DNA of 64,000 nt from Nocardia cyriacigeorgica (GTDB taxonomy: Bacteria; Actinomycetota; Actinomycetes; Mycobacteriales; Mycobacteriaceae). Numbering within the stretch: position 1 is the stretch's first letter; each line of letters begins with the position of its first letter. The notes under the pieces are model-generated. The model worked only from the letters and a program-made list of their open reading frames with translations. It made no database searches and was not told where the DNA came from. The stretch lies in NCBI RefSeq assembly GCF_010858045.1, contig NZ_JAAGVC010000023.1, forward strand, positions 1 to 64,000, given 5' to 3'. Below, piece after piece: positions 43,231-51,457 of this stretch. A program made the position numbers and the translations under genes.

Positions 43231-43902
43231 TCACCGGTGTGGCTCGAGAAGGGTGGCGATGAGCCGCTGCGCGGATTCGACCGCGTGCTCGGCATCGCCG
43301 TCCGCCAGGCCGAGCAGCGGATCCAGCCCGCGGATATGCGGTGCCAGCGCGATATGTGGCAGCGTTACCAGCAAGATCGACAGCAAGGCCTCGGTGTCGG
43401 CATCGCGGGACAGCTGCCCGGTGGCGACCGCGCGCTCGATCAGCGGGCGCAGTACCGCCAGGTAGTCGTCATTGACGACCTCCCGCACCGCGGTCCGGGC
43501 GACGGGATCGTGCTCGAGGTTGGCGGCCGCGGTCATCGCGCGTTCCAGCGGATGGTCGTAGAAGTAGCGCACCCACGCCGCGGTCAGTTCTCGTAACGCA
43601 CCGAAAAAGTCTGCGTCCCAGTCGAGTTCGCGCGCAGCCGATTCTATCGCGGTGCGAATCCGGTGGCTGGACCGTTGCGCGAGATGGACATACATGTCCG
43701 CCTTGTCTGTGAAGTACTGGAAAAGGCTGCCTTTGGCGACCCCGGCCGCGCGCGCGATGGTGTTCAGGCTGCCGCCGCTGAAGCCGCGCGCGGCGAACTC
43801 GGCCTCCGCCGCCGCGATCACTGCCGCACGGCGTTGTTCGGGCAGGCGCTGCCAGGTTCCCGTCGGCACGTACCGGCCTCCTGTTCGGACGACGATTGAC
43901 AT
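43231..43902 (-). CDS. TetR-family transcriptional regulator
   Basis: A 223-residue TetR regulator: LPEQRRAAVIAAAEAEFAAR, helix-turn-helix TIARAAGVAKGSLFQYFTDK, and a C-terminal ligand domain. The start at 43902 overlaps the -35 region of a strong divergent promoter, and two operator copies lie just beyond the -10. This arrangement fits a repressor of the saccharopine-dehydrogenase-like gene and of itself. Confidence 0.87.
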   Translation of the reverse strand: MSIVVRTGGRYVPTGTWQRLPEQRRAAVIAAAEAEFAARGFSGGSLNTIARAAGVAKGSLFQYFTDKADMYVHLAQRSSHRIRTAIESAARELDWDADFFGALRELTAAWVRYFYDHPLERAMTAAANLEHDPVARTAVREVVNDDYLAVLRPLIERAVATGQLSRDADTEALLSILLVTLPHIALAPHIRGLDPLLGLADGDAEHAVESAQRLIATLLEPHR

Positions 43903-43924
43903 CGGATGGCACCGATCGTACAGT
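43896..43924 (+). promoter_or_regulatory. Strong promoter for the saccharopine-dehydrogenase-like gene
   Basis: TTGACA (43896-43901) and TACAGT (43919-43924) are separated by exactly 17 bp. The -35 is a consensus match. Transcription should start near 43931, inside the operator pair. Confidence 0.7.
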
Positions 43925-43952
43925 GACCACCAGTCATATGACCAGTGGTCAT
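43924..43952. promoter_or_regulatory. Tandem TetR operators downstream of the promoter
   Basis: ATGACCA-G-TGGTCAT (43938-43952) is a perfect 15-bp palindrome. The preceding TGACCACCAGTCA (43924-43936) is a degenerate copy on the other strand, agreeing in about 12 of 15 positions. Both lie over the predicted transcription start. Confidence 0.75.
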
Positions 43953-44014
43953 CTCTGTGGTGCCCCGTCTGCGCGCCGCCCACCGGTCACCATCTTCCGA
44001 AGGGAATCCTGTCG

Positions 44015-45109
44015 ATGTCCGGACGTATCGTGCTACTCGGAGCCACCGGCTACACCGGCGGAATCGTCCTCGACGCCCTGCTGGGGCGCGGGCTGGAACC
44101 GATCCTGGCCGGACGTAACCGTGACGCCCTCGCGGCGCTGGCCGAACGCGGCGGCGGACTCGACTACCGGCTCGCCGACGTGACCGATCCCGCGAGCATC
44201 GCGAATCTGGTGGAACGCGGCGATGTGCTCATCAGCACCGTCGGGCCGTTCGAACGCTATGGGCATCCGGTCGCCCGCGCCGCCGCCGACACCGGGGCGC
44301 ATTACATCGATTCGACCGGCGAGGTGGGATTCGTCGCCGCGTTGCGTCGCACGCTGCACGATCGTGCCCGCGAGACCGGAGCGGTGATGGTGCCCGCGTT
44401 CGGCTACGACTATGTGCCCGGCTTCCTGGCCGCGACACTCGCCGCACGGCAGGTCGGCGAACCGGTGCGGTCGATCGATATCGGTTATTTCGCCACCGGC
44501 CCGCTGGGCAAGGGGCTGAGTCAAGGCACCCGCACGACCATGCGCGACGGTCTCACTCTGCCGTCGCCGCGCTGGTCCGGCGGCCGGCTCGTCGATGCGC
44601 GCACTGGGTCGAAGATCCGTGCCTTCGAAGTCCGTGGACGCCGCAAGAACGCCACGCTCGTCTCGGGCACCGAGGTGCTGTTCCTGCCGCAGGATCTGCC
44701 ATCGCTCGAATCCGTCACTGTCTACAACGGCTGGTTCCCGGCGCTGAGCCGCCCGATGGTGGTGATGTCGGCGGTGACGTCGGCGCTGAACCGAATTGCG
44801 CTCGGCCGCACGTTGATCGACGTCGCTACTCGGCCCATGATCGGTCCCGTCGGTGGCCCAGGCGCTACCGAACGGGCACGCACCCGCTCGCATGTCGTCG
44901 CGGTCGCCGCGGCCGCGTCGGGGCGGACGTCCGAAGTGCACGTCGAAGGTCTCAGTGCCTATAGCTTGACCGGTGAGCTCATGGCCTGGGCGGCGCAGCG
45001 GCTCGCGTCGGCTCCTGCCCGTACCGCCGGGGTCGTGGGGCCGGTCGAGGCCTTCGGTTTCGAGGAGCTTGCCGCGGGTTGCGCCGAGGTCGGTCTCGTT
45101 CCCGTGTAG
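44015..45109 (+). CDS. Saccharopine-dehydrogenase-like NAD(P)-binding protein
   Basis: A 364-residue protein with an N-terminal Rossmann motif GATGYTGGIVLDALL and the saccharopine dehydrogenase/trans-acting enoyl reductase layout (STVGPFERYGHPVARAAADT, HYIDSTGE, PAFGYDYVPG). It is shorter than mycobacterial trans-acting enoyl reductases (about 418 residues). The substrate is unknown. Expression appears to be controlled by the divergent TetR. Confidence 0.8.
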   Translation: MSGRIVLLGATGYTGGIVLDALLGRGLEPILAGRNRDALAALAERGGGLDYRLADVTDPASIANLVERGDVLISTVGPFERYGHPVARAAADTGAHYIDSTGEVGFVAALRRTLHDRARETGAVMVPAFGYDYVPGFLAATLAARQVGEPVRSIDIGYFATGPLGKGLSQGTRTTMRDGLTLPSPRWSGGRLVDARTGSKIRAFEVRGRRKNATLVSGTEVLFLPQDLPSLESVTVYNGWFPALSRPMVVMSAVTSALNRIALGRTLIDVATRPMIGPVGGPGATERARTRSHVVAVAAAASGRTSEVHVEGLSAYSLTGELMAWAAQRLASAPARTAGVVGPVEAFGFEELAAGCAEVGLVPV

Positions 45110-45193
45110 CCGTTTGCGGGGCCTGTTCGCTCGCTGTGTAAAGGCGCAGTCGCACCCTAATGTTGACGCCGATAACATGGCTGGTTAACATGA

Positions 45194-45212
45194 ATGTAAG
45201 CGATGAATACAT
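45194..45212. promoter_or_regulatory. 19-bp operator, site B (decarboxylase/SSADH operon)
   Basis: ATGTAAGCGATGAATACAT lies 24 bp before the ATG at 45236. It shares ATGTAAGC and TACAT with site A read on the other strand. Confidence 0.7.
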
Positions 45213-45235
45213 TTCGATTCGAGGGAGCTTTGCCG

Positions 45236-46153
45236 ATGTCACCGACCCGTCAGGACACCGTCGAGGTCGACCTGGGTGGCCGCACCGTCGCGGTACCGAA
45301 AGGCGGCCTCTACGACCGGTTCCGGATGAACACCGATCTCGATGAGGTGGCAAGGGACCCGCGCGTGCGCAGCGTCGACTTTTTCCGGAACCTCCGCAAG
45401 ACCACGGTCGATTCGCCGATCGGGGAGACCCTCACACCGAACTTCTACTACCGGATTTCCACGGCCCGGCTCACCATGCTGGCCCGGACCCGGGCGATCC
45501 GTGATCGCCTGCCGCGTGAGCTGGCGCCGCTGCAGGTCGCACCCGGCGTCGGGTTGATCTCGGTGATGTTCTTCCGCTACGACGTCTGCGATATCGACTT
45601 CTACACCGAGGCCGCCGTGGGCGTCGCCGTTCGCCCCGCGCGGCACGGCGGGCCCGGGTTCTTCGACCTGGCAACGGGTCTGGCGAACGATCATCTGCAT
45701 TCCTATGTGCTGTCGCTGCCGGTGAGCTCCGATATCGCGCAGGTCCGCGGCCACGACGGCTACGGTTTCCCGAAGTGGGTCACCGAGCTCGATGTCGAGA
45801 TCGGCGAGGAGCGCACCACCGCACGCGTCGCCAACGACACCGGCGGCCTGGACGTGGCGCTCTCGGTGCCCACCCCCGCGCAGACCGGATACGGCTCCGG
45901 CGAGCGCGTCTCGAGCCTCACCTCGTACACCTCGATCGACGGCGTATGGCATGCCACTCTGAGCCAGACCAATGTGCTGTCGACGGGTACGGCGAGCCTG
46001 CCGCGCGATATCGATCTCCGCATCGGGCAGGGCCGGATGGCCGACGATCTGCGTTCGCTTCGGCCCATCAAGACCATTCGCCTCGATGTCACCACCGAAG
46101 GCCAGCTCGCCCTGCACATGCCGGTCCCGACCTCGGTCCCGGCCCGGAGCTGA
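45236..46153 (+). CDS. Acetoacetate decarboxylase family protein
   Basis: A 305-residue member of the acetoacetate decarboxylase superfamily. GHDGYGFPKWVTEL carries the Lys that forms the Schiff base in true decarboxylases. The ATG at 45236 is preceded by GGGAG; an in-frame ATG at 45203 would fall inside the operator. It is followed 53 bp later by a semialdehyde dehydrogenase. The natural substrate of such actinobacterial members is mostly unknown. Confidence 0.8.
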   Translation: MSPTRQDTVEVDLGGRTVAVPKGGLYDRFRMNTDLDEVARDPRVRSVDFFRNLRKTTVDSPIGETLTPNFYYRISTARLTMLARTRAIRDRLPRELAPLQVAPGVGLISVMFFRYDVCDIDFYTEAAVGVAVRPARHGGPGFFDLATGLANDHLHSYVLSLPVSSDIAQVRGHDGYGFPKWVTELDVEIGEERTTARVANDTGGLDVALSVPTPAQTGYGSGERVSSLTSYTSIDGVWHATLSQTNVLSTGTASLPRDIDLRIGQGRMADDLRSLRPIKTIRLDVTTEGQLALHMPVPTSVPARS

Positions 46154-46206
46154 CGTACCGAGCCGAATCCATCCGCCATCCGCTCGAAACCCTCACGGAG
46201 CCCGTC

Positions 46207-47799
46207 ATGCACACCGACCACATAATCCGGCCCACTCCCGGCTCCGATCTGCCGGCCTCGGTGAGTCCGGGCATGCTCGACCGTCTCGCCGGCCGCGTCT
46301 CGGCTGCCGCGGATGCCGAACGTGTCACCACCACCGTGCCGTACACCGGTCACCCACTCGTCGACCTGCCCGTCTCCACGCCCGCGGACGTGGAGCTGGC
46401 ATTCGCCCGCGCCCGCGGCGCCCAGGCTGCGTGGGCCGAGCGGCCCATGCGCGAACGCAAGCAGATCCTGCTCCGCTTCCACGACCTCGTCCTGGACCGC
46501 CAGCACGAGGTACTGGATCTGATGCAGGCCGAGAGCGGCAAGACCCGCCGCGACGCGTTCCTGGAAGTCAGCGATATCGCGATCACGGCGAGGTATTACG
46601 GCCGAAATGGCGCGAAATTCCTTGCCCCCAAGCGGCGCCGCGGTGCGATCCCGCTGTTGACCCACACTACCGAGCTGCGTCATCCCAAGGGCGTCGTCGC
46701 CGTCATCTCGCCGTGGAATTATCCGCTGAGCATGGCGGCAGGCGATGCCATTCCGGCGCTCATGGCCGGCAATGCGGTGGTGCAGAAACCCGATACGCAA
46801 ACCGCGCTCACCGCGTTGTGGGCCCTGGATCTGATGTATGAGGCGGGCCTGCCCGCCGGCGTGTGGCAGATGGTGGTGGGCCGGGGCAGTGCCATCGGCG
46901 GTGCGCTGATGGACAATGCCGATTACATGATGTTCACCGGCTCCACCGCCAGTGGACGCAAGATCGCCCGCGATGCGGGGGAGCGGCTGATCGGCTCATC
47001 ACTGGAACTCGGCGGCAAGAACGCCATGCTCGTGCTGGACGACGCCGATATCGGCCGCGCCGCTGACGGCGCGATCAACGCCTGCTTCCCGTCGACCGGG
47101 CAGCTCTGCGTCTCCATCGAGCGCATGTACGTCGCCGAATCCATTCGTGACGAGTTCGTCGACGAATTCGTCTCCCGCACCAAGAGATTGCGGTTCGGTG
47201 CCGCCTACGACTACAGCGTCGATGTCGGGTGCCTGACCAATCGGGCTCAGTTGGAGACCGTCACCGCGCATGTCGAGGACGCTGTTTCCAAAGGGGCAAC
47301 CGTGCTCGCAGGCGGCAGGGCCAGGCCGGATCTGGGCCCGCTGTTCTACGAGCCGACCATCCTCACCGATGTGACCCCGGATATGACGCTCTACGACCAC
47401 GAAACCTTCGGTCCGGTCGTGTCCATCTACTCCTTCGACGATGTCGACGACGCCATCGCGCGGGCAAATGCCACGCCTTACGGTCTCAATGCCAGCGTAT
47501 GGACCCGAAACGGTGCGAAGGGCCGAGCCGTGGCGGCGCGGCTGCATGCGGGGACGGTCAATGTGAACGATGCCTACGCGGCGGCGTGGGGGAGTATCGA
47601 CTCCCCGATGGGTGGCATGGGCGATTCCGGCCTCGGCCGCCGCCACGGCGCCGACGGCATCCTGAAATACACCGAACCGCAGACGGTCGCGCATCAGCGG
47701 CTCCAGGGATTCAACGCTCCGGCCGGTGTTCCGCATCGGGCCTGGGCGGCAACCCTGACAATGGCGCTGCGGATGCTGAAAGCGGTCGGTGTCCGCTGA
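46207..47799 (+). CDS. Succinate-semialdehyde dehydrogenase (GabD2-like)
   Basis: A 530-residue aldehyde dehydrogenase resembling mycobacterial GabD2: SPWNYPLSMAAGDAIPAL, LELGGKNAMLVLDDAD and the catalytic Cys in STGQLCVSIER. It is longer than GabD1-type enzymes, with a C-terminal tail ending in a hydrophobic helix (AWAATLTMALRML). It would oxidise a semialdehyde to a dicarboxylate. It shares the operon and operator of the decarboxylase-like gene. Confidence 0.88.
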   Translation: MHTDHIIRPTPGSDLPASVSPGMLDRLAGRVSAAADAERVTTTVPYTGHPLVDLPVSTPADVELAFARARGAQAAWAERPMRERKQILLRFHDLVLDRQHEVLDLMQAESGKTRRDAFLEVSDIAITARYYGRNGAKFLAPKRRRGAIPLLTHTTELRHPKGVVAVISPWNYPLSMAAGDAIPALMAGNAVVQKPDTQTALTALWALDLMYEAGLPAGVWQMVVGRGSAIGGALMDNADYMMFTGSTASGRKIARDAGERLIGSSLELGGKNAMLVLDDADIGRAADGAINACFPSTGQLCVSIERMYVAESIRDEFVDEFVSRTKRLRFGAAYDYSVDVGCLTNRAQLETVTAHVEDAVSKGATVLAGGRARPDLGPLFYEPTILTDVTPDMTLYDHETFGPVVSIYSFDDVDDAIARANATPYGLNASVWTRNGAKGRAVAARLHAGTVNVNDAYAAAWGSIDSPMGGMGDSGLGRRHGADGILKYTEPQTVAHQRLQGFNAPAGVPHRAWAATLTMALRMLKAVGVR

Positions 47800-47828
47800 G
47801 TAGCCCCGTTCGAGACCTGTCGCGTTGA

Positions 47829-47865
47829 AACTGCCGGCCACAGGATTTCACTGTGGCCGGCAGTT
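47829..47865 (+). terminator. Terminator of the decarboxylase/SSADH operon
   Basis: AACTGCCGGCCACAG (47829-47843) pairs perfectly with CTGTGGCCGGCAGTT (47851-47865) around a 7-base loop. Confidence 0.88.
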
Positions 47866-47915
47866 CTTGCGTCAAGCACCGGCCCGGGGCACTCTGCCAT
47901 CGGTGCGGACACGAC

Positions 47916-47948
47916 GTGGGGCCCGGATCAAATTGATCCGGGCCCCAC
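47916..47948 (-). terminator. Terminator of the Old Yellow Enzyme gene
   Basis: GTGGGGCCCGGATCA (47916-47930) and TGATCCGGGCCCCAC (47934-47948) form a perfect 15-bp stem around AAT. It is 10 bp past the stop of the minus-strand gene; with the hairpin at 47829 each convergent gene has its own terminator. Confidence 0.85.
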
Positions 47949-47957
47949 TGATCGAAC

Positions 47958-49244
47958 TCACCGCGCGGTGGCGTCCACCTTCCGAGCCCGGCCCCGATCC
48001 TTCGCCGCGAGCCAGCGCGAATACCGGCGCAGGGCGCCTTTTTGCACAAACTGATCGGCGACGAGTGCGAACGCCGGCGCGACACCGAGCGCGGGATTCT
48101 TCCCGGCCGCCATCCGGCGCATCTGGTAGCGGACCATCGACATCTCGGTGAGGGAGGCCAGCGATTTATCCGGCCACGTCACCGGTTTCATCGTCCCGGC
48201 CGCCCCCAGGTCCTCCCGCCAGCGGTTGGGCAGATCGGGAGTCACCGCCAACGCAGTGGCCATGCCGATCACTTCGACATTGTTGGCGAGCACCTGCTCG
48301 GCGGTCTCCCGGCGCGAGATCCCGCCGGTCAGCATCAGCGGTAGCGCGCTGGTCTTGGCCAGATCCGCGGCGAGCTCGAGGAAGTAGGCCTCGCGGGCCG
48401 CGGTGCGGCCGTCGGCGGGGCGGCCGCTCATGGCGGGGCTTTCGTAGCTGCCGCCGGACACCTCGACCAGATCGACGCCGAGGGTGGCGAGCATCTCGAT
48501 GACCTTGTGGGCGTCCTCGGCGTCGAAGCCGCCGCGCTGGAAATCGGCGGAGTTCAGTTTCACCGCGATCGCGAAATCCGGTGACACCACGGCGCGGATG
48601 GCGCCGACGATGTCGAGCAGCAGGCGCGCACGATTCTCCAGCGAGCCACCCCAGCGGTCGGTGCGGTTGTTCACCAGCGGCGACAGGAACTGGGAGAGCA
48701 GATACCCGTGCGCGGCATGCACTTCCACCCCGTCGAATCCGGCTTCCTCGGCGCGCCGGGCAGTGGTGACGAAACGGGTGACGGTGGCGTCGATCTGTTC
48801 GGCGGTCATTGCCACGGGCCGACCGAAACGCTTGGAGTGGCGGCCCACATCCACCGCGATGTCCGACGGCCCCCACACGACGCCGGGCATCTTCGCCTGC
48901 ACCTGGCGTCCGGGATGGCTGATCTGCATCCACATCGCGGCACCGGCGGCCTTTCCGGCCTCGGCCCATTCGATGAACGGGGTCAGCGGCGAGTCGGCGT
49001 CGAGGACGATGCCACCCGGGCCGGTGAGCGCCTCGGCGTGCACCATGACATTGCCGGTGATCAGCAGGCCGGCACCGCCGGCGCCCCACCGTCGATACAG
49101 GCTGACCAGCCGCCGGTCCGGCAGCTGTCCCTGGCCTGCCATGCCCTCTTCCATCGCCGCTTTCGCGATCCTGTTGCGCAATACCTGGCCGGATCGCAGC
49201 CGCAGCGGCGAATACAACCCGCCCGGCGTCGAATCACTCGACAT
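47958..49244 (-). CDS. NADH:flavin oxidoreductase, Old Yellow Enzyme family
   Basis: A 428-residue FMN-dependent ene-reductase of the OYE/2,4-dienoyl-CoA-reductase-like group: ISHPGRQ near residue 107, GFDGVEVHAAHGYLLSQFLS and RTDRWGGSLENRAR carrying FMN and substrate residues, and LTGGISRRE. These enzymes reduce activated C=C bonds of enals, enones or quinones. GGAG lies six bases before the ATG. It is divergent from a WHG-type TetR gene with a 19-bp operator between them. Confidence 0.9.
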   Translation of the reverse strand: MSSDSTPGGLYSPLRLRSGQVLRNRIAKAAMEEGMAGQGQLPDRRLVSLYRRWGAGGAGLLITGNVMVHAEALTGPGGIVLDADSPLTPFIEWAEAGKAAGAAMWMQISHPGRQVQAKMPGVVWGPSDIAVDVGRHSKRFGRPVAMTAEQIDATVTRFVTTARRAEEAGFDGVEVHAAHGYLLSQFLSPLVNNRTDRWGGSLENRARLLLDIVGAIRAVVSPDFAIAVKLNSADFQRGGFDAEDAHKVIEMLATLGVDLVEVSGGSYESPAMSGRPADGRTAAREAYFLELAADLAKTSALPLMLTGGISRRETAEQVLANNVEVIGMATALAVTPDLPNRWREDLGAAGTMKPVTWPDKSLASLTEMSMVRYQMRRMAAGKNPALGVAPAFALVADQFVQKGALRRYSRWLAAKDRGRARKVDATAR

Positions 49245-49287
49245 GGGAATCTCCGTCCGAATCGGAAGCGTATGCGGTAGCGGCCGC

Positions 49288-49306
49288 ATGTATACGTTGC
49301 TAACAT
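49288..49306. promoter_or_regulatory. 19-bp operator, site C (OYE / TetR divergent)
   Basis: ATGTATACGTTGCTAACAT; its reverse complement ATGTTAGCAACGTATACAT matches the pattern of sites A, B and D. It lies 43 bp from both divergent starts, the classic position for a TetR autoregulator that also controls its neighbour. Confidence 0.65.
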
Positions 49307-49348
49307 TAGGGACGTAAGTAAGCGCCGTCAACTTTCAGGATGGATCTC

Positions 49349-49945
49349 ATGCCGCCGTCGACCACGTCGTATCACCATGGCGATCTGCCCGGTGCGCTGG
49401 TGCGCGCGGCCGTCGAGTTGCTCGAAGAGGGCGAGGTGGCCGAGTTGTCGCTGCGCGCGGTGGCTCGGCGGGCCGGCGTTTCGACCGCCGCGCCGTACCG
49501 GCATTTCGCCGACCGTGAGGCACTGCTGTCCGCTGTGGCCGCGGTCGGTTATCGCGAACTGGCGGCGGATCTGGCCGCGGCGCACCCGGCCCCGGTCGGT
49601 GTCGAGCATCTGCCGGCCGTGGCGCTCGCCTACGTCCGGTTCGCGCTGGATCGTCCCGGCCTGTTCCGGGTGATGTTCGCCGAACCGTGCGATCCGGCGG
49701 ACCCGATCCGGGTGGCGGCGGTCGAGGCTGTCAAAGCCTACGTCGATGCCATTGTGCGACAGGTCTTCCCGCATGCGGATCCGGTGGCGATGTCGGCTGC
49801 GCTGTGGGCGCTGGTGCACGGCCTGGCATTCCTCCACCTGGACGGCAAACTCGACGCGGCCTCGCCCGAGGGGGTGGCCCAGCGGGTCCGGTCGGCGGTG
49901 TTAGCCGCTCTCACCGCAGAGGAAGCGCTGACGGCGCAGCGTTGA
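49349..49945 (+). CDS. TetR-family regulator with WHG-type C-terminal domain
   Basis: A 198-residue TetR regulator, paralogous to 37484-38104 (shared YHHGDLP, GVSTAAPYRHFADREAL and RPGLFR). AGGA lies eight bases before the ATG at 49349; an ATG at 49340 is too close to it. With site C directly upstream it is the prime candidate for the protein that binds all four 19-bp operators (inference). Confidence 0.87.
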   Translation: MPPSTTSYHHGDLPGALVRAAVELLEEGEVAELSLRAVARRAGVSTAAPYRHFADREALLSAVAAVGYRELAADLAAAHPAPVGVEHLPAVALAYVRFALDRPGLFRVMFAEPCDPADPIRVAAVEAVKAYVDAIVRQVFPHADPVAMSAALWALVHGLAFLHLDGKLDAASPEGVAQRVRSAVLAALTAEEALTAQR

Positions 49946-49964
49946 GCGCGTGCGGACGTGGCAG

Positions 49965-50576
49965 CTACAGCTGGTCGACCAGGCGCAACGTGGCGGCGAG
50001 CTGATCGAGTAATGCCTCGACGACCTGCTCGGTGGTGACCTCGCACCGGGTGCTCTCGATGGCGATCTCCTCGCCCATCGCCAGCCAGCCGCGCACCGCC
50101 AGGGTCTGCCAACTGGTGGGGTCGGCGATGCCCGCGGCGTTCATGACGCGTTCGGTGAGTTCGGAGCGCACGTCACGGAAGGCGCCGACCACCCGTTCGT
50201 CACCGCCGGCACCGCCGCGCACCAGCGAGACATAGTTGCGGGTCCGGCGCCGGATGAACGCCACATAACCGGTGGTAATGGCCCGCAGTCGATCCCGGCT
50301 GCTGCCTTCGCCTGGGTCGCGCGCCTGATCGAGCATCCGGCGCGCCGCGGCGACGACGACCGCGACGTAATAGTCGGTCTTGGTGTCGAAATAGTGGAAC
50401 AGCAGTCCGCGCGAAATCCCGGCCTGTTCGGCGACCCGATCGATGGACAGCTCATGAATCGGGGTGTCGACGAGCAGGCGCAGCCCGATCCCTACCAGCT
50501 CGGCGCGCCGGTCCTTAGCGCTCTTCCTGCGGCTGCCGGCCGCCGCGTCGGCTGTTCGTGCGGTTGCCTCCGTCAT
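49965..50576 (-). CDS. TetR-family transcriptional regulator
   Basis: A 203-residue TetR regulator with a Lys/Arg-rich N-terminus and helix-turn-helix RVAEQAGISRGLLFHYFDTK. It is divergent from the SDR/acyl-CoA dehydrogenase/kinase operon and separated from it by two copies of one palindrome, so it probably represses both itself and the operon, with an acyl-CoA or acid as inducer (inference). Confidence 0.88.
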   Translation of the reverse strand: MTEATARTADAAAGSRRKSAKDRRAELVGIGLRLLVDTPIHELSIDRVAEQAGISRGLLFHYFDTKTDYYVAVVVAAARRMLDQARDPGEGSSRDRLRAITTGYVAFIRRRTRNYVSLVRGGAGGDERVVGAFRDVRSELTERVMNAAGIADPTSWQTLAVRGWLAMGEEIAIESTRCEVTTEQVVEALLDQLAATLRLVDQL

Positions 50577-50595
50577 GAGCTCACCATAGCCCTTG

Positions 50596-50636
50596 TTGAG
50601 CGTTGCTCAGTAATGTAGGTTTTGAGCAATGCTCAA
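50596..50636. promoter_or_regulatory. Tandem operators of the SDR/ACAD/kinase operon
   Basis: TTGAGCGTTGCTCAG (50596-50610) and TTGAGCAATGCTCAA (50622-50636) are two 15-bp copies of one palindrome with TTGAGC/GCTCAA arms, 26 bp apart centre to centre. The second is perfect. Both lie between the divergent TetR and SDR starts. Confidence 0.85.
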
Positions 50637-50660
50637 CAAGGACGTGCGAGGAGTTCGTTG

Positions 50661-51414
50661 ATGAAGCGGTCGAAGATCTTGATCACCGGCGCCAGTTCCG
50701 GATTGGGGATGGGCCTCGCGCGCGAATTCGCCGCCCGCGGCGCGACCCTGGCGTTGTGTGCTCGCCGCACCGATCGCCTCGAGGCCCTGGCCACGGAGCT
50801 GACCTCGGCACACCCCGGATGCCGGGTGTTCGTGCGGGCCCTGGATGTGAACGACCATGCCGCGGTGAACGAAGTGTTCGACGCCTTCGCCGCCGATTTG
50901 GGTGGAGTGGACCGAGTGATCGTCAACGCCGGCATCGGCAAGGGCAAAGCGCTGGGGACGGGTGGATTCGAGGACAACCTCGCCACCCTGGAGACGAATC
51001 TCGTCGCCGGATTGGCGCAGATCGAGGCGGCGATGTCGATCTTCCGCGCCCAGCAGCACGGGCATCTGGTGGTGATGTCCTCGGTCAGCGCGTTTCGCGG
51101 GATGCGCCGCGCGATGACGACCTACGCGGCCAGTAAGGCGGGCCTGGCGATGTTGGCCGAGGGCCTGCGCGCCGAGTTGTCGGGGCGCAGCCCGATCACG
51201 GTGAGCATGATCTACCCCGGCTACATTCGCACCGAACTCAACGAGCAGGTGGGCGAGCGCGCCGTTCATGGTCGATGCCGAAACCGGCTGCCGGGCGTTG
51301 GCGAAGGCGATCGAGAAGGAACCCGACACCGCGGTCGTGCCGGCCTGGCCGTGGGCGCCGATCAGCGTGGCGATGCGCGTTCTCCCGCTCTCGCTGGTAC
51401 GCAGACTGAGCTGA
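50661..51414 (+). CDS. Short-chain dehydrogenase/reductase, frameshifted
   Basis: A classical SDR: TGASSGLGMGLA for NAD(P) binding, NAGIG, a catalytic Ser in MSSVSAFRG and YAASK. The start frame is disrupted after GYIRTELNEQV. The expected C-terminus (PFMVDAETGCRALAKAIEKE to LVRRLS) continues in the +1 frame and stops at 51414. Removing one G from GGG at 51251-51253 gives NEQVASAPFMVD and a normal 250-residue protein. As written, the first frame would run on to 51611 over the next gene. It may be a sequencing error, a recent mutation or slippage. In the operon it could reduce a ketoacyl-CoA. Confidence 0.85.
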
Positions 51415-51457
51415 CCGTCCCGCCCGCCCAACATCTACCGAACCCTGAGGAACCACG

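Noticed and set aside
45169..45192. AACATGG...TTAACATG as another operator upstream of site B
   Set aside because: It has repeated AACATG half-sites but not the inverted arms of the 19-bp element.
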